Below, piece by piece: positions 1 through 9,320 of a stretch of 64,000 nt of DNA. This stretch comes from Clostridium sp. CX1 (lineage in GTDB: Bacteria; Bacillota; Clostridia; Clostridiales; Clostridiaceae), in NCBI RefSeq assembly GCF_025398335.1, contig NZ_JAODOO010000003.1, positions 273,540 to 337,539 on the forward strand, written 5' to 3'. Position numbers and translations under genes: made by a program. The stretch's first letter is position 1. Every line of letters begins with the position of its first letter. The notes under the pieces are model-generated. The model had not been told where the DNA came from. It was given only the letters and a program-made list of their open reading frames with translations, and did no database searches.

Positions 1-1473
1 ATACTTTTAGCAGTTAGTGGAAAGCTGTTAGGATATAATGCATTAGGCTTTTACTTTCCAACCAAAGCTGCAGTTATTACTTTCACTGCTTTTCTAATAA
101 TAGGTATAGTAATTTCGCTGCTTTGTTCCTTCATTATAAAGGAAGATAGGGTTTTAACCTTACTTAAAGGATCTAAAAAGCCAAAACCAGAGCCAAAGAC
201 ATCTATTTTTCTTGTAGTTATATGCATAGTATTGTTAGCTACAGGTTATTACTTGTCCATTACAGCCAATATAAAGACAATAGCTAATAGAATAATACCA
301 GTAACAACAATGGTTATTGCAGCCACATATTTATTATTTTCTCAATTAAGTATATTTATAATTAAGTTAATTAAAAAAAATAAGAAGGTATACAGGAATA
401 AAACTAAAATGCTCTGGGTATCAAATTTATTGTACAGAGTAAAAGACAATACGAGAATATTTTTCCTCATTACTATAACCTCAGCAGTGGCTCTTTCAGC
501 TGTAGGATCAGTATATGCTTATTGGAGAGATAAGGAAGAGCAGATAAACAGAAGTTTTCCTCAGGCTTTTTTCTTAGCTAATAGGGATAACAATAAAAGT
601 AGAGCAGACTTTATAGAGAATGCCTTGAAAAGAGAGAGAATAGATTACACTAAGACTAAGGGCGAAATGAAATTTATTATTCCAGATGGATATAAAGAAG
701 AAGTTGCCATAATTAAAGAAACTGCCTACAAAGAATTAGCAGCCATGATATCTCTAGGCACAATTCCCTTTAATGAGGATGAGAGTATAATAGTTTCTAC
801 CTTAGCTCAGAAGGAGAAAAAGTCTATTATATTAAATAACATAGAATTAAAGCTTACTGGAAAGAATGACAGAAGAATACTACCTGCCTTTTATGGAGAG
901 GTATATGTGGTTAAAGATAATGTATATGAAAATATAAAAGGAGCTAAAAACTATTTTTGGGTCTTTAACGTTGAGAATTATAAGAGCACATTAAAGATAT
1001 GCAAGGATTATCATAATAATTTTGGAGAAGACAAAATAGGCAGCTACTATAATAATTTTCTTAAGGCTAATATATTAGAAGGAACTAAGATAGCCTATGG
1101 GATAATTTTATTCAGTTCAATATTTATAGGACTTATATTTCTAATAACAACGGCAAGCTTCTTGTATAACAAGTGTTATATGGATATTCTAGAGGATAAA
1201 AAGAAGTATAAGCAGCTCTATAAAATAGGGCTAACCTATAAGGAGATAAAGAGGATATTAACTATCGAAATAGGGGTATTGTTTTTATTTCCTTATATAA
1301 TTGCTGTGATACACTCCTTTTTTGCACTCTCTTCCCTAAAATATGCCTTTGAACTAGAGATAACTACAGCGGCTTTTCTAGTTATGGGAGGCATGATGGT
1401 AGTTCAGGTTATCTATTTTCTAGTTATAAGAAAAAGCTACTTAGTAGAGATTAAAAGGGCATTGTCATCGTAA
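1..1473 (+). CDS. ABC transporter permease, FtsX/BceB-like (3' part; gene starts before the window)
   Basis: The reading frame is open from base 1 to the TAA at 1471-1473, so this is the C-terminal 490 residues of a longer protein. It shows repeated hydrophobic segments near residues 25-45, 70-95, 105-125 and 150-175, then a large soluble region of about 180 residues. Three more membrane spans follow, ending in a Lys/Arg-rich tail. A large extracellular domain before the last three helices is the pattern of BceB-type permeases, which work with an ATPase in antimicrobial peptide export or sensing. The partner ATPase would lie upstream, outside the window. The TTG at 232 is internal and not a real start. 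The general family is fairly sure; the substrate is unknown. Confidence 0.75.
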   Translation: MLLAVSGKLLGYNALGFYFPTKAAVITFTAFLIIGIVISLLCSFIIKEDRVLTLLKGSKKPKPEPKTSIFLVVICIVLLATGYYLSITANIKTIANRIIPVTTMVIAATYLLFSQLSIFIIKLIKKNKKVYRNKTKMLWVSNLLYRVKDNTRIFFLITITSAVALSAVGSVYAYWRDKEEQINRSFPQAFFLANRDNNKSRADFIENALKRERIDYTKTKGEMKFIIPDGYKEEVAIIKETAYKELAAMISLGTIPFNEDESIIVSTLAQKEKKSIILNNIELKLTGKNDRRILPAFYGEVYVVKDNVYENIKGAKNYFWVFNVENYKSTLKICKDYHNNFGEDKIGSYYNNFLKANILEGTKIAYGIILFSSIFIGLIFLITTASFLYNKCYMDILEDKKKYKQLYKIGLTYKEIKRILTIEIGVLFLFPYIIAVIHSFFALSSLKYAFELEITTAAFLVMGGMMVVQVIYFLVIRKSYLVEIKRALSS

Positions 1474-1551
1474 AGATTTAATATTAACCATGAACATAGT
1501 AGAAAGCTCTGCATATAATAAATTGATGTAATGTTTAATTGGAGGAAAATC

Positions 1552-2595
1552 ATGTACCGAGACTATGAAATGGAAGATTATATGCCTTTTCAGTATCCTA
1601 TGATGTGCCCAATGATGATGTATAGAATGGAAGAGGAAGAAACGGAAAGAAAAATGAAGCAGCCACAACAACAGCCGCAAAATTATGCTCAGCCTATTAA
1701 AGCACAGCCTCAAAAATATGCTCAGCCAAAACCACAACCTCAGCCACAAAAAACGCCACAATATATACCATCGCCAGTACAGCCAGTAAAAGTACAGCCA
1801 CAGATACAGCCGCAAAACATGGAATTAAATATACAGGCTCATATGGAGCCACAAAACATGGGGTTAAATATACAGCCGCAGATGCAACCACAAAGTATGG
1901 GATTAAATATACAGCCACAGATGGAACCACAAAATCTAGGATTAAATATACAACCGCAGATGCAGCCACAAAGTATGGGATTAAATATACAACCACAAAT
2001 GGAGCCACAAAACTTAGGATTAAACATACAGCCACAGATGCAGCCACAAAACATGGAATTGAATATACAACCAAAGATGGAGCCGAAAAGCATGGAATTA
2101 AATATACAGCCAAAGATGGACGCGCAAAGCATGGAGTTAAATATACAGCCAAAGATGGAATCACAAAGTATGCCATTAAATATACAGCCAAAAATGGAAT
2201 CACAAGATATGGAGCTTAATATACAACCTAAGGTTGGCTCAGTGGTAATGGATCCAATAAAGGTGCAGTTTAAAATAGAGCCAGTAGTAGAAAATACAAA
2301 TATACAGTTAAAAATTCATCCGATAGTACAGCCTGTAGAGCAGCCTATAATGATAAAACCTCAAGTTATGCAGCCTATGATGCCATGTCCACCAATGCCA
2401 AAACAGCCGTACCCTATGATGAAACCTATGTGTCATATGGTAAAAAGACCATGCCCTATGATGATGAAAGCCCCATGTCACATGATGGGTCACCCAGCTA
2501 TGAAGCCTGCCATGTCATATCCAATGATGAAGAAGTCATGCCACTGCATGAAGGAGTCTTGGGATGATATCACTGATGATACCACAACGGATTAG
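1552..2595 (+). CDS. Met/Gln/Pro-rich protein with eleven 13-residue tandem repeats
   Basis: I do not recognise this protein. The start is ATG 1552, nine bases after the GGAGGA at 1541, rather than the ATG at 1531 which lies before that site. It is 347 residues long. An acidic, Met-rich head is followed by a Gln/Pro/Lys stretch. Eleven copies of a 13-residue unit then follow (consensus M-x-LNIQPQM-x-PQ-x), encoded by 39-bp repeats at 1819-2247. The Met/Pro/Cys/His-rich tail contains repeated PCPMM and CHMM motifs. There is no signal peptide or membrane segment. The composition resembles structural proteins such as spore coat or exosporium proteins, and Met/Cys/His clusters could bind soft metals. 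Both ideas are inference. The gene stands alone, with a terminator right behind it. Confidence 0.7.
   Translation: MYRDYEMEDYMPFQYPMMCPMMMYRMEEEETERKMKQPQQQPQNYAQPIKAQPQKYAQPKPQPQPQKTPQYIPSPVQPVKVQPQIQPQNMELNIQAHMEPQNMGLNIQPQMQPQSMGLNIQPQMEPQNLGLNIQPQMQPQSMGLNIQPQMEPQNLGLNIQPQMQPQNMELNIQPKMEPKSMELNIQPKMDAQSMELNIQPKMESQSMPLNIQPKMESQDMELNIQPKVGSVVMDPIKVQFKIEPVVENTNIQLKIHPIVQPVEQPIMIKPQVMQPMMPCPPMPKQPYPMMKPMCHMVKRPCPMMMKAPCHMMGHPAMKPAMSYPMMKKSCHCMKESWDDITDDTTTD
1819..2247 (+). repeat. Eleven tandem 39-bp coding repeats
   Basis: Eleven in-frame units of 39 bp encode 13 residues each. Units 2-6 alternate MEPQN and MQPQS endings, giving a 78-bp higher-order repeat, which suggests recent growth by duplication of pairs. 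Units 7-11 are more diverged (QPKM instead of QPQM). Repeat-driven codon bias also opens long antisense frames here, which are not genes. Confidence 0.9.
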
Positions 2596-2648
2596 CAGTC
2601 TGCTTACCAAGCAGTTATATAATAGAGAAGCTTTTATAACCATATAAA

Positions 2649-2680
2649 AATAAGCTCGGCAAAGGTCGGGCTTATTTTTT
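2649..2680 (+). terminator. Intrinsic terminator of the repeat-protein gene
   Basis: A 12-bp stem (2649-2660 with 2665-2676, two G-U pairs) carries an AAAG loop and is followed by a T run. It lies 53 bases after the stop codon. Confidence 0.85.
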
Positions 2681-2811
2681 ATTAACTTTCAAGACTTCCG
2701 ATAAGTACTTTAGTAAAAAATAAAAAATAAAAACCATAAAAACATAGTATAATTATATTATTAGAGTTAACTATAGTACTTAAAATAAAACAACAAGGTA
2801 AGGGGGAGAAA

Positions 2812-5800
2812 ATGAATATAAAAAAGTTAGAAGAAATAATTTTCAAACCAGCCTCCAATTTAATGAAAAAAACTGGAGAAGAGGTCTTTAAGAGAGGACT
2901 AGTTTCCGGTATAAGAGGAAGAAAGATAGAAAACTTCTACCATATTTATGGAGATGTACTAAACGCGGTAACCCATAATGAATTTAAGACTTATATAAAA
3001 ATAAATTTATCAGATAAAAAAGTAGAGGCTGTAAGCTGTGGTTGCAGTGACTTTAAAGAGTTATCTAAAACCAGGAAATTATTTATGTGTCAGCATTTAA
3101 CCGGCACTGGATATAAGTTTTTAAGCCAGCTTTACAAGAAAAAAGAAAATCAGAAGGAATTGCCTAGAAAGGAAATTGAGAAGGATAAGGTAGCTGTTGG
3201 AATAAAGGTAACTCATAAGTTGTGGAAGGGTGTAACCACCTATGAGCTGGAGTTTCGTCTAGGCTTCGAACATAAGTATTTAATTGATGACTTAAGAAGC
3301 TTTATTTCAGCATTAGACAAAGGGAAAAAAATATATTTCAATAATCAGTTTGCCTACAATCCCATAAATCATGAAATTCGCCTCAGTGATATGAAAATTA
3401 TAGATTTCATAAGGGAAAAAGTCCATACAAACAAGAATATTTCAAGCACAGGTAGGAATTTAATAATAGACCCTAAGGAATTAAGAAAGTTTCTAAGCTG
3501 TATTCTTGAAGATAAAATTATATTTAAATATAAGGGTATAGAATATAAAACCTTTGTTTTTAAAGAAGATTTACCACTTAGCTTCACTCTTAAAGAAAAA
3601 GAGGACCATCTTATATTAACAACTCATAAAAAACTTCCTATTATTTTAAATGAAAATAGGGACGTATATCTTTTTAATGAAGAACTCTATCTTCCTTCAA
3701 AAAATCAAATTAGAAAATATAATCTCTTATATGAAGGGTTTCAAAAAAATGGTAGAGTACAGTTTGTTAAAACTATACAAAATTATAATAAGCTTATTTC
3801 CTTACTAAACAGTATTTCGAAAAATGTTACTATTTCAGAAGAGGTAAAGAGGTTTTCCTCTAATTCCTTAAGCTTTGAATTCCATATCTATAAGGAAGAA
3901 GAATACATATACTGTGACGTATATGCAACTTATTATAATGAAAAAATTAATATATTAGATGAAAATAGCAGCAAGATGCAGCTTATAAGAGACTTTAGCA
4001 GAGAAGAGAAGGTTCTTATGAAGCTAGAATATTACAGGTTTATCAGAAGGGAGAACAAGCTGCTATTTGTTGGCGGAGATGAAGAACTTTTTAATCTTCT
4101 AAATAATAGAGAAAATATTATACACTCCCTAGGTTCAGTTACCTTTGGAAAGGGACTAGAGAATATTAAAATATATGACTCCAGGTCTATTGAGATAGAC
4201 TTATACGAGGAAAATGGCTATTTTAACTTTAATTACAATATTGGAGATATAGATGCTGGGGAATTAAATAATATAATTGAAAGTTATAAAGCAGATAACA
4301 GGTTTTACAAAATCAAGGATAACGGGTTCCTGGATTTTCAAGATGAAGGTGTAATAACTTTTCTTAATTTAATTCAGGTATTAAATGAGGATGCTAGGAT
4401 AGAAGACAAATGGATACAAATAGAGAAGAATAAAGCCTTGTATATAACAAAAGCTTTAAAAAACAGGGATTATAAGTTAGGAGAAGGTGTAAATTTATTA
4501 AAAGATATAGAAAATAAACTAACTGAATTGAATAGTAAAGAACTACTTCTGCCAAGAGACTTAAAGGCGAAGCTTAGAGAATATCAAGTAGGCGGATTTA
4601 AGTGGTTTAAAAGCTTGAGTGAGGTTGGTTTTGGTGGCATATTGGCAGATGAAATGGGACTTGGTAAAACCGTTCAAACAATAGCCTTTCTTCTATCTGA
4701 AGAGGATAAAAAATCCTTAATAATTACACCTACCTCCTTAATATATAACTGGAAGGATGAATTCAAAAAGTTTTCTCCAACTTTAAGAATAGGAGTTGCT
4801 CATGGTAGTTCCAGCGAACATGAAAAGATAATAAGTAACCTGGAGGATTATGATGTTATTTTAACTACCTATGGGACGTTAAGAAATAATATTAAAAAAT
4901 ATAATGAAATTTTATTTGACTACTGCATCATAGACGAGGCTCAAAATATAAAAAATTCTGAGGCTCAGACCTCAAAGATTGTTAAGGAAATTAAGGCTAA
5001 GACAAGATTTGCACTTACAGGAACACCTATGGAAAATAATTTAATGGAGCTTTGGTCAATATTTGATTTTGTAATGCCAGGATATTTGTACTCTAAGGAA
5101 AACTTTTATAAAAAATTTATTTACGACACAGAATTTGATTTAGAAAATCTCAAATTATTAATAAAACCCTTTATTTTAAGAAGAACTAAAAAAGAAGTTA
5201 TAGAAGAGCTTCCAGATAAAATTGAAAAGAAGATGACTGTACAAATGACTACAGCTCAAAGGGCGGTATACAGCTCTTATATAAAAGATGTGAGAGCAAA
5301 GATGAAAAATAATTTTCAGGGGAAAATTGAAGTCTTTTCCTATTTAACAAAGCTGAGACAGATTTGTCTAGATCCCTCTATAATATTAGAGGAATATAAG
5401 GGTGGCAGCGGAAAAGTTAGGGCAGCAATGACACTGCTGGAAGAAAACATACACTCTGGAGGTAAAACCTTGTTGTTTTCTCAATTTACCTCCGCATTAA
5501 AGAAAATAGGCGAATCCTTAGAGGATAGGAAAATTGAATATTTCTATCTAGATGGATCTACTCCTTCTAAAGAAAGAGTTAGACTGGTAAATGAATTTAA
5601 TAATGGTGAAGAGGTAAAGGTGTTTTTAATTTCCCTAAAAGCAGGAGGAACGGGACTTAACCTTACTTCGGCAAACTTGGTTATTCACTTTGACCCTTGG
5701 TGGAATCCAGCAGTAGAAAATCAGGCAACAGATAGAGCTCATAGAATTGGTCAGAGGAATGTAGTAGAAGTAGTTAAGCTAGTTGCCAAAGGTACCATAG

Positions 5801-5934
5801 AGGAAAAAATACTTACGCTTCAGGAACATAAAAAGGAACTAATTGATAACATTATTACAGGTGAGCTTAAGGATAGCAGCATGATAAATAAGCTGTCAAG
5901 AGAAGAACTTGTTCAGCTATTCAATAGAGATTAG
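2812..5934 (+). CDS. SNF2-family DEAD/DEAH helicase with SWIM zinc finger
   Basis: This is a 1040-residue Swi2/Snf2 ATPase. Near the N terminus is a SWIM zinc-binding motif with C76, C78, C93 and H95. A long middle region of the bacterial SNF2-associated type follows. The C-terminal half is the motor: helicase motif I (DEMGLGKT, about residues 615-622), motif II DEAQ (about 706), a TGTPMEN motif and the final HRIGQ motif (about 975). Such proteins are thought to translocate on DNA and remodel protein-DNA complexes; the bacterial role is not settled. The start at 2812 follows a strong AGGGGGAG site. The gene is monocistronic between two terminators, with a TATAAT-like -10 at 2748. The assignment is firm, the cellular role open. 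Confidence 0.93.
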   Translation: MNIKKLEEIIFKPASNLMKKTGEEVFKRGLVSGIRGRKIENFYHIYGDVLNAVTHNEFKTYIKINLSDKKVEAVSCGCSDFKELSKTRKLFMCQHLTGTGYKFLSQLYKKKENQKELPRKEIEKDKVAVGIKVTHKLWKGVTTYELEFRLGFEHKYLIDDLRSFISALDKGKKIYFNNQFAYNPINHEIRLSDMKIIDFIREKVHTNKNISSTGRNLIIDPKELRKFLSCILEDKIIFKYKGIEYKTFVFKEDLPLSFTLKEKEDHLILTTHKKLPIILNENRDVYLFNEELYLPSKNQIRKYNLLYEGFQKNGRVQFVKTIQNYNKLISLLNSISKNVTISEEVKRFSSNSLSFEFHIYKEEEYIYCDVYATYYNEKINILDENSSKMQLIRDFSREEKVLMKLEYYRFIRRENKLLFVGGDEELFNLLNNRENIIHSLGSVTFGKGLENIKIYDSRSIEIDLYEENGYFNFNYNIGDIDAGELNNIIESYKADNRFYKIKDNGFLDFQDEGVITFLNLIQVLNEDARIEDKWIQIEKNKALYITKALKNRDYKLGEGVNLLKDIENKLTELNSKELLLPRDLKAKLREYQVGGFKWFKSLSEVGFGGILADEMGLGKTVQTIAFLLSEEDKKSLIITPTSLIYNWKDEFKKFSPTLRIGVAHGSSSEHEKIISNLEDYDVILTTYGTLRNNIKKYNEILFDYCIIDEAQNIKNSEAQTSKIVKEIKAKTRFALTGTPMENNLMELWSIFDFVMPGYLYSKENFYKKFIYDTEFDLENLKLLIKPFILRRTKKEVIEELPDKIEKKMTVQMTTAQRAVYSSYIKDVRAKMKNNFQGKIEVFSYLTKLRQICLDPSIILEEYKGGSGKVRAAMTLLEENIHSGGKTLLFSQFTSALKKIGESLEDRKIEYFYLDGSTPSKERVRLVNEFNNGEEVKVFLISLKAGGTGLNLTSANLVIHFDPWWNPAVENQATDRAHRIGQRNVVEVVKLVAKGTIEEKILTLQEHKKELIDNIITGELKDSSMINKLSREELVQLFNRD

Positions 5935-5973
5935 TTACTCTATTTTCAGAGCAAATCTTTCTCAAGAGATAAT

Positions 5974-6021
5974 GGTGTCCGTACCTGGGGTACATTTGCA
6001 CCCCAGGAGTGGGCGCCTTTT
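5974..6021 (+). terminator. Two-tier intrinsic terminator after the SNF2 helicase gene
   Basis: An inner perfect 8-bp stem (5984-5991 with 6000-6007) stacks on an outer GGTGTCC/GGGCGCC stem (5974-5980 with 6011-6017, G-U containing). TTTTCT follows. It ends at the stop codon of the convergent sulfurtransferase gene, so it may serve both strands. Confidence 0.8.
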
Positions 6022-6855
6022 CTATTCTTCTCCCTTGCTAACAGGGCTGTCATCGTAGCTAACCCAATCACTCCAGCTGCCTACATAAAGCTTTGGCTTA
6101 AAACCTAACTCATCCAATATTATAAAGTTACCACAAGCATCAATTCCTGAACCACATTGAAGAACTATATCCTTATAATTGTTCAAAGGCTTAAAGTATT
6201 CTTTAAGTTCATCCTCTGATTTAAACTTTCCCTTTTCATCAAGTACGTTTTTCCAATCGAAGTTTTTTGCCCCAGGTATATGTCCTGCTTTTTTATCAAG
6301 GGGCTCAACCTCTCCACGATATCTTTCCGGAGCTCTGGAATCTACTATAATAAAGTCTTTATTGGCCATTTTGCCTTTAATTTCAAATATGTCTGTTTTA
6401 ATATCTTCCCTTAAGTTTATGTTGAAATTGCCTTTCTCAGCCATAGGAACTTCTTTATAAAGAGGATAGCCTTCCTCTATCCAGCTATTTATGCCTCCAT
6501 TCAACACATAAACTTTATCATGGCCAAGATACTTCATCATCCACCAAAATCTCTCTGCTCCTGCAAGCTTTGCCTCATCATAAATTGCAACAGTCTTATC
6601 ATTACTTATGCCTATGCTTTCAAGCTTATCTTTTAGCATTTTAAGGTCCGGAAGAGGACTTCTTCCTCCATGTTCCCTTTCTTCGTCAGCTAAATCCTTT
6701 TTAACATCCAGGAAAAAAGCATTTTTAATGTGCCCTTCTTCATAAAGCTTTTTGCCATAGTCTTTATCAAATAAATCAGCTCTGCAATCTACTATAACTA
6801 AATCTTTATCCTCAGCATGTTCATAAAGCCACTTTGATGTAATAAAATTACTCAT
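6022..6855 (-). CDS. Sulfurtransferase with two rhodanese domains
   Basis: The protein is 277 residues from the ATG at 6855, which is preceded by GGGGTG at a 6-base spacing; a GTG nine bases upstream lies within that site and is unlikely. Two tandem rhodanese domains are visible. The N-terminal one is about residues 5-125, with VDCRADLFD and a non-catalytic end. The C-terminal one carries the active loop CGSGIDA with the persulfide cysteine at about C234. A CGSG loop is closer to 3-mercaptopyruvate sulfurtransferases than to thiosulfate-type CRKG loops, so pyruvate-linked sulfur transfer is likely. It is a lone cytoplasmic gene, convergent with the SNF2 gene. Confidence 0.9.
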   Translation of the reverse strand: MSNFITSKWLYEHAEDKDLVIVDCRADLFDKDYGKKLYEEGHIKNAFFLDVKKDLADEEREHGGRSPLPDLKMLKDKLESIGISNDKTVAIYDEAKLAGAERFWWMMKYLGHDKVYVLNGGINSWIEEGYPLYKEVPMAEKGNFNINLREDIKTDIFEIKGKMANKDFIIVDSRAPERYRGEVEPLDKKAGHIPGAKNFDWKNVLDEKGKFKSEDELKEYFKPLNNYKDIVLQCGSGIDACGNFIILDELGFKPKLYVGSWSDWVSYDDSPVSKGEE

Positions 6856-6933
6856 ATACAACACCCCTTTTTTACTTCTTAATATTAATTATATTATAAA
6901 ATTTCCTAGTTAAAATAAAAGTTTTTAAAAGAT

Positions 6934-6963
6934 TTGTTTTTTTATAGGGGAGTGTGATATAAT
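6934..6963 (+). promoter_or_regulatory. Promoter of the pbuX-xpt transcript
   Basis: TTGTTT (6934-6939) and TATAAT (6958-6963) are separated by 18 bases. The pair lies 21 bases before the aptamer P1 stem, as expected for a riboswitch leader. Confidence 0.7.
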
Positions 6964-6983
6964 ACTCCATATCATACAAAAAG

Positions 6984-7050
6984 CTCGTATATCATCGGTA
7001 ATATGGACCGAAAGTTTCTACCTGCTAGCCGTAAATTAGCAGACTACGAG
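6984..7050 (+). ncRNA. Guanine-class purine riboswitch aptamer
   Basis: P1 is CTCGTA (6984-6989) paired with TACGAG (7045-7050). P2 closes with CGGT/ACCG around a loop containing ATATGG. J2/3 has the invariant GTTTCTACC. P3 is CTGCTA/TTAGCAG with the GCCGTAAA loop. The J3/1 base that decides specificity is C in GACTAC, the guanine/hypoxanthine type rather than adenine (U). The downstream genes are a xanthine permease and xanthine phosphoribosyltransferase, the classic targets, so guanine should switch them off. Confidence 0.95.
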
Positions 7051-7145
7051 GTATTGTTTTAGGATAAGCATCGCTCCTAGGGTATATCTAAGATTTAGGC
7101 ATACCTTAGGGGGGAGACGGATTTTAATCTGATTATCTGGAACTC
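7051..7145 (+). promoter_or_regulatory. Expression platform of the guanine riboswitch with a large structured insert
   Basis: GAGGTATTG (7048-7056) can pair with CAACACCTC (7145-7153), with one mismatch. It would form an antiterminator that competes with both P1 and the terminator. The roughly 88 bases between those arms are not a simple spacer. They hold a 10-bp hairpin (CCTAGGGTAT 7076-7085 with ATACCTTAGG 7101-7110, one G-U) capped by a small CTAA/TTAG stem. A second short stem, CGGAT/ATCTG, lies at 7118-7131. Most xpt-type platforms are much shorter. Confidence 0.65.
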
Positions 7146-7178
7146 AACACCTCAATTTTTATTGGGGTGTTTTTTTAT
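7146..7178 (+). terminator. Riboswitch-controlled terminator
   Basis: A 10-bp stem (AACACCTCAA 7146-7155 with TTGGGGTGTT 7162-7171, one G-U) is followed by a T-rich run. Its left arm overlaps the predicted antiterminator partner, so it should form when guanine is bound. Confidence 0.9.
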
Positions 7179-7264
7179 TTGGCATTTCTAATATGCCTTA
7201 GTATCTCTTACGACGCTCTATGTATGATAGACAAATACTTTAGATCATAGAGGGAGATGGAAAG

Positions 7265-8608
7265 ATGAAGAAGAAGGAAAATCACATTGAATTAATCTAT
7301 GGAGTTGAAGACAAGCCTAAGATGTTAACACAAATTTTATTAGGCTTTCAACATATCTTTGCAGCCTTTGGTGGAATTATTGTTGTACCAATAGTTATTT
7401 CAGCGGCATTAGGTCTGGATGCAAAAACTTCAACAGCATTAATAAGTAGCAGTATTTTAATGGCAGGGGTTGCTACCTTTATTCAATCTAGAGGTATTGG
7501 ACCAGTAGGTGCTAGAGTTGCCTGTGTTATGGGAACAGACTTTACCTTCGTAGCACCAGCAATTGTAGTTGGATCAAAATTTGGACTGGCAGGAATCTTT
7601 GGAGCAACAATTTTAGGCTCTTTTATAGTTATTATTTTAAGTTTTTTTGTTAAGCCTCTTATGAAATTATTCCCGCCAATTGTAACAGGAACGGTAGTAT
7701 CTTTAATTGGTTTAACATTACTGCCGGTATCAATAGATTGGGCTGCTGGCGGTGTAGGAAGTAGCGATTATGGTAGTTTAAAAAATATTTCTATAGCTTT
7801 ATTAATAATGATAATTACATTGTTACTAAATCACTATGGAAAAGGATTGATAAGCAGTGCCTCGATTTTAATAGGAATGGCTCTAGGATATGTTATCTGT
7901 ATACCACTAGGTATGATAAACTTTTCATCTGTTAGTGAGGCAAGCTGGTTATCCTTACCTAAGATTTTTGGACATGGAATAAACTTTAACTTAAATGTTG
8001 TGTTACCTTTTATTCCAGCTTATTTTGTTACAATAATAGGAACAGTAGGATGTTTAAAAGCTATTAATGAGGTTTCAGAAATAAAATCAGAGGAAAAGGG
8101 TATAGGTGCAGGGGTTTTATCAGATGGAGTAGGAAGTATGCTAGCAGGATTCTTTGGAGCATTACCTAATACATCCTTTAGTCAAAACATCGGATTAATT
8201 CCGCTAACAAAGGTAGCAAGCCGTTATGTAACAATGATGGCTGGAATATTATTAGTTCTTCTAGGATTATTCCCTAAGTTTGCAGCATTAATAAATATAA
8301 TGCCTCAACCTGTACTTGGTGGAGTTGGAATTGTTATGTTTGGAACAGTGGCAGCAGCAGGGATTGAAACTCTAAGTCGTGTAAAGATAAATAATCGTAA
8401 CCTATTAATTATAGCTACATCTATTGGATTAGGGCTGGGAGTTACCTTTCGTCCAGATTTTATCTCACAACTTCCAGAAGGCTTAAAGATGATTTTCTCA
8501 TCGGGGATTTCAACAGGAACAATAGCAGCACTAGTATTAAATTTAATATTAAAAGAAGAAAGCACAAAATCTTGTGAAATAGGTGATATAAATGAAAGCA
8601 TTGCATAA
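7265..8608 (+). CDS. pbuX: Xanthine permease (NCS2 family)
   Basis: This 447-residue integral membrane protein has about 12-14 hydrophobic segments and family motifs near residue 300 ([14 protein letters not shown]). It imports xanthine, probably by proton symport. The start follows AGGGAGATGG at 7251-7260. It is the first gene after the guanine riboswitch terminator and its 3' end overlaps the start of xpt by 17 bases. The pair therefore forms a salvage operon that is shut off when guanine is plentiful. Uracil permeases share the fold, but the operon context points to xanthine. Confidence 0.93.
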   Translation: MKKKENHIELIYGVEDKPKMLTQILLGFQHIFAAFGGIIVVPIVISAALGLDAKTSTALISSSILMAGVATFIQSRGIGPVGARVACVMGTDFTFVAPAIVVGSKFGLAGIFGATILGSFIVIILSFFVKPLMKLFPPIVTGTVVSLIGLTLLPVSIDWAAGGVGSSDYGSLKNISIALLIMIITLLLNHYGKGLISSASILIGMALGYVICIPLGMINFSSVSEASWLSLPKIFGHGINFNLNVVLPFIPAYFVTIIGTVGCLKAINEVSEIKSEEKGIGAGVLSDGVGSMLAGFFGALPNTSFSQNIGLIPLTKVASRYVTMMAGILLVLLGLFPKFAALINIMPQPVLGGVGIVMFGTVAAAGIETLSRVKINNRNLLIIATSIGLGLGVTFRPDFISQLPEGLKMIFSSGISTGTIAALVLNLILKEESTKSCEIGDINESIA

Positions 8609-9164
8609 AAGAATAAAAGAAGAAGGACAAGCATTATCCGAAAATGTATTGAAGGTGGACTCTTTTCTAAACCATCAAGTAGACCCAGAGCTTATGTATC
8701 AAATGGGAACTTATTTTAAAGATTATTTCAAGAACCATGGAATCACAAAGGTATTTACTATCGAAAGCTCAGGAATTGCTCCAGCAGTTATGACTGCTAT
8801 GCAAATGAATTTACCGATGGTAACCTTAAAGAAAAAGACATCAAAAATCTTAAATGAAGATGTGTATCAGACTACCGTTCATTCCTTTACAAAGTCAGTA
8901 GATTATGAACTGACACTATCAAAAAAGTATATTAAAGCAGATGACTCAATACTAATTATTGATGACTTTCTAGCCAATGGAGAAGCTGCATTAGGAGCTG
9001 CCCGTTTAGTGGAGGCGGCAGGAGCTAAGGTTGCTGGAATTGGTATAGTAATTGAAAAATCCTTTCAACCTGGCCGTAAAGCTTTAGACAATAAAGGATA
9101 TGATGTGTATTCATTAGCTAGAATTGCTAAGCTTGAAGAAGGAATAGTTGAATTTGTAGAATAA
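8592..9164 (+). CDS. xpt: Xanthine phosphoribosyltransferase
   Basis: The enzyme converts xanthine and PRPP to XMP in cytoplasmic purine salvage. At 190 residues it has the usual length. The PRPP-binding loop [13 protein letters not shown] lies near residues 118-130, and an ESSGIAPA motif near residue 58 matches the substrate pocket of the family. The start codon lies inside the 3' end of pbuX, so translation is probably coupled. Order and riboswitch control match xpt-pbuX operons of Firmicutes, except that here the permease gene comes first. Confidence 0.94.
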   Translation: MKALHKRIKEEGQALSENVLKVDSFLNHQVDPELMYQMGTYFKDYFKNHGITKVFTIESSGIAPAVMTAMQMNLPMVTLKKKTSKILNEDVYQTTVHSFTKSVDYELTLSKKYIKADDSILIIDDFLANGEAALGAARLVEAAGAKVAGIGIVIEKSFQPGRKALDNKGYDVYSLARIAKLEEGIVEFVE

Positions 9165-9177
9165 TAGAAAAGATAGT

Positions 9178-9217
9178 GCCGTCTCTGGAGCAGAGTATGC
9201 TTCCGAGGCGGTTTTTA
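9178..9217 (+). terminator. Terminator of the pbuX-xpt operon
   Basis: A GC-rich stem, CCGTCTCTGGA with TCCGAGGCGG and one bulged base, is followed by TTTTTATTT. It begins 14 bases after the xpt stop. Confidence 0.85.
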
Positions 9218-9320
9218 TTTATAGATTAATCACCTATTAATGGTACCAATAATATAATGAAATATAGTAGAAAATTTTTTAGAGTAGATATGTAAAAAAT
9301 AAAAGGAGTAGAGAGGAGTT

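Noticed and set aside
1697..2203. Long antisense open frames over the repeat gene
   Set aside because: They come from the biased 39-bp repeats, have no ribosome site and encode repetitive low-complexity strings.
1819..2247. 39-bp repeats as a CRISPR array
   Set aside because: The repeats abut with no spacers, keep one reading frame and encode a protein.
7051..7145. Tandem PRPP or ppGpp (ykkC-type) aptamer behind the guanine aptamer
   Set aside because: CCTAGGG and GGGGAGA are present, but the essential GGTCC core and the conserved 3' AAGCCC segment are missing. It remains only an unexplained insert.
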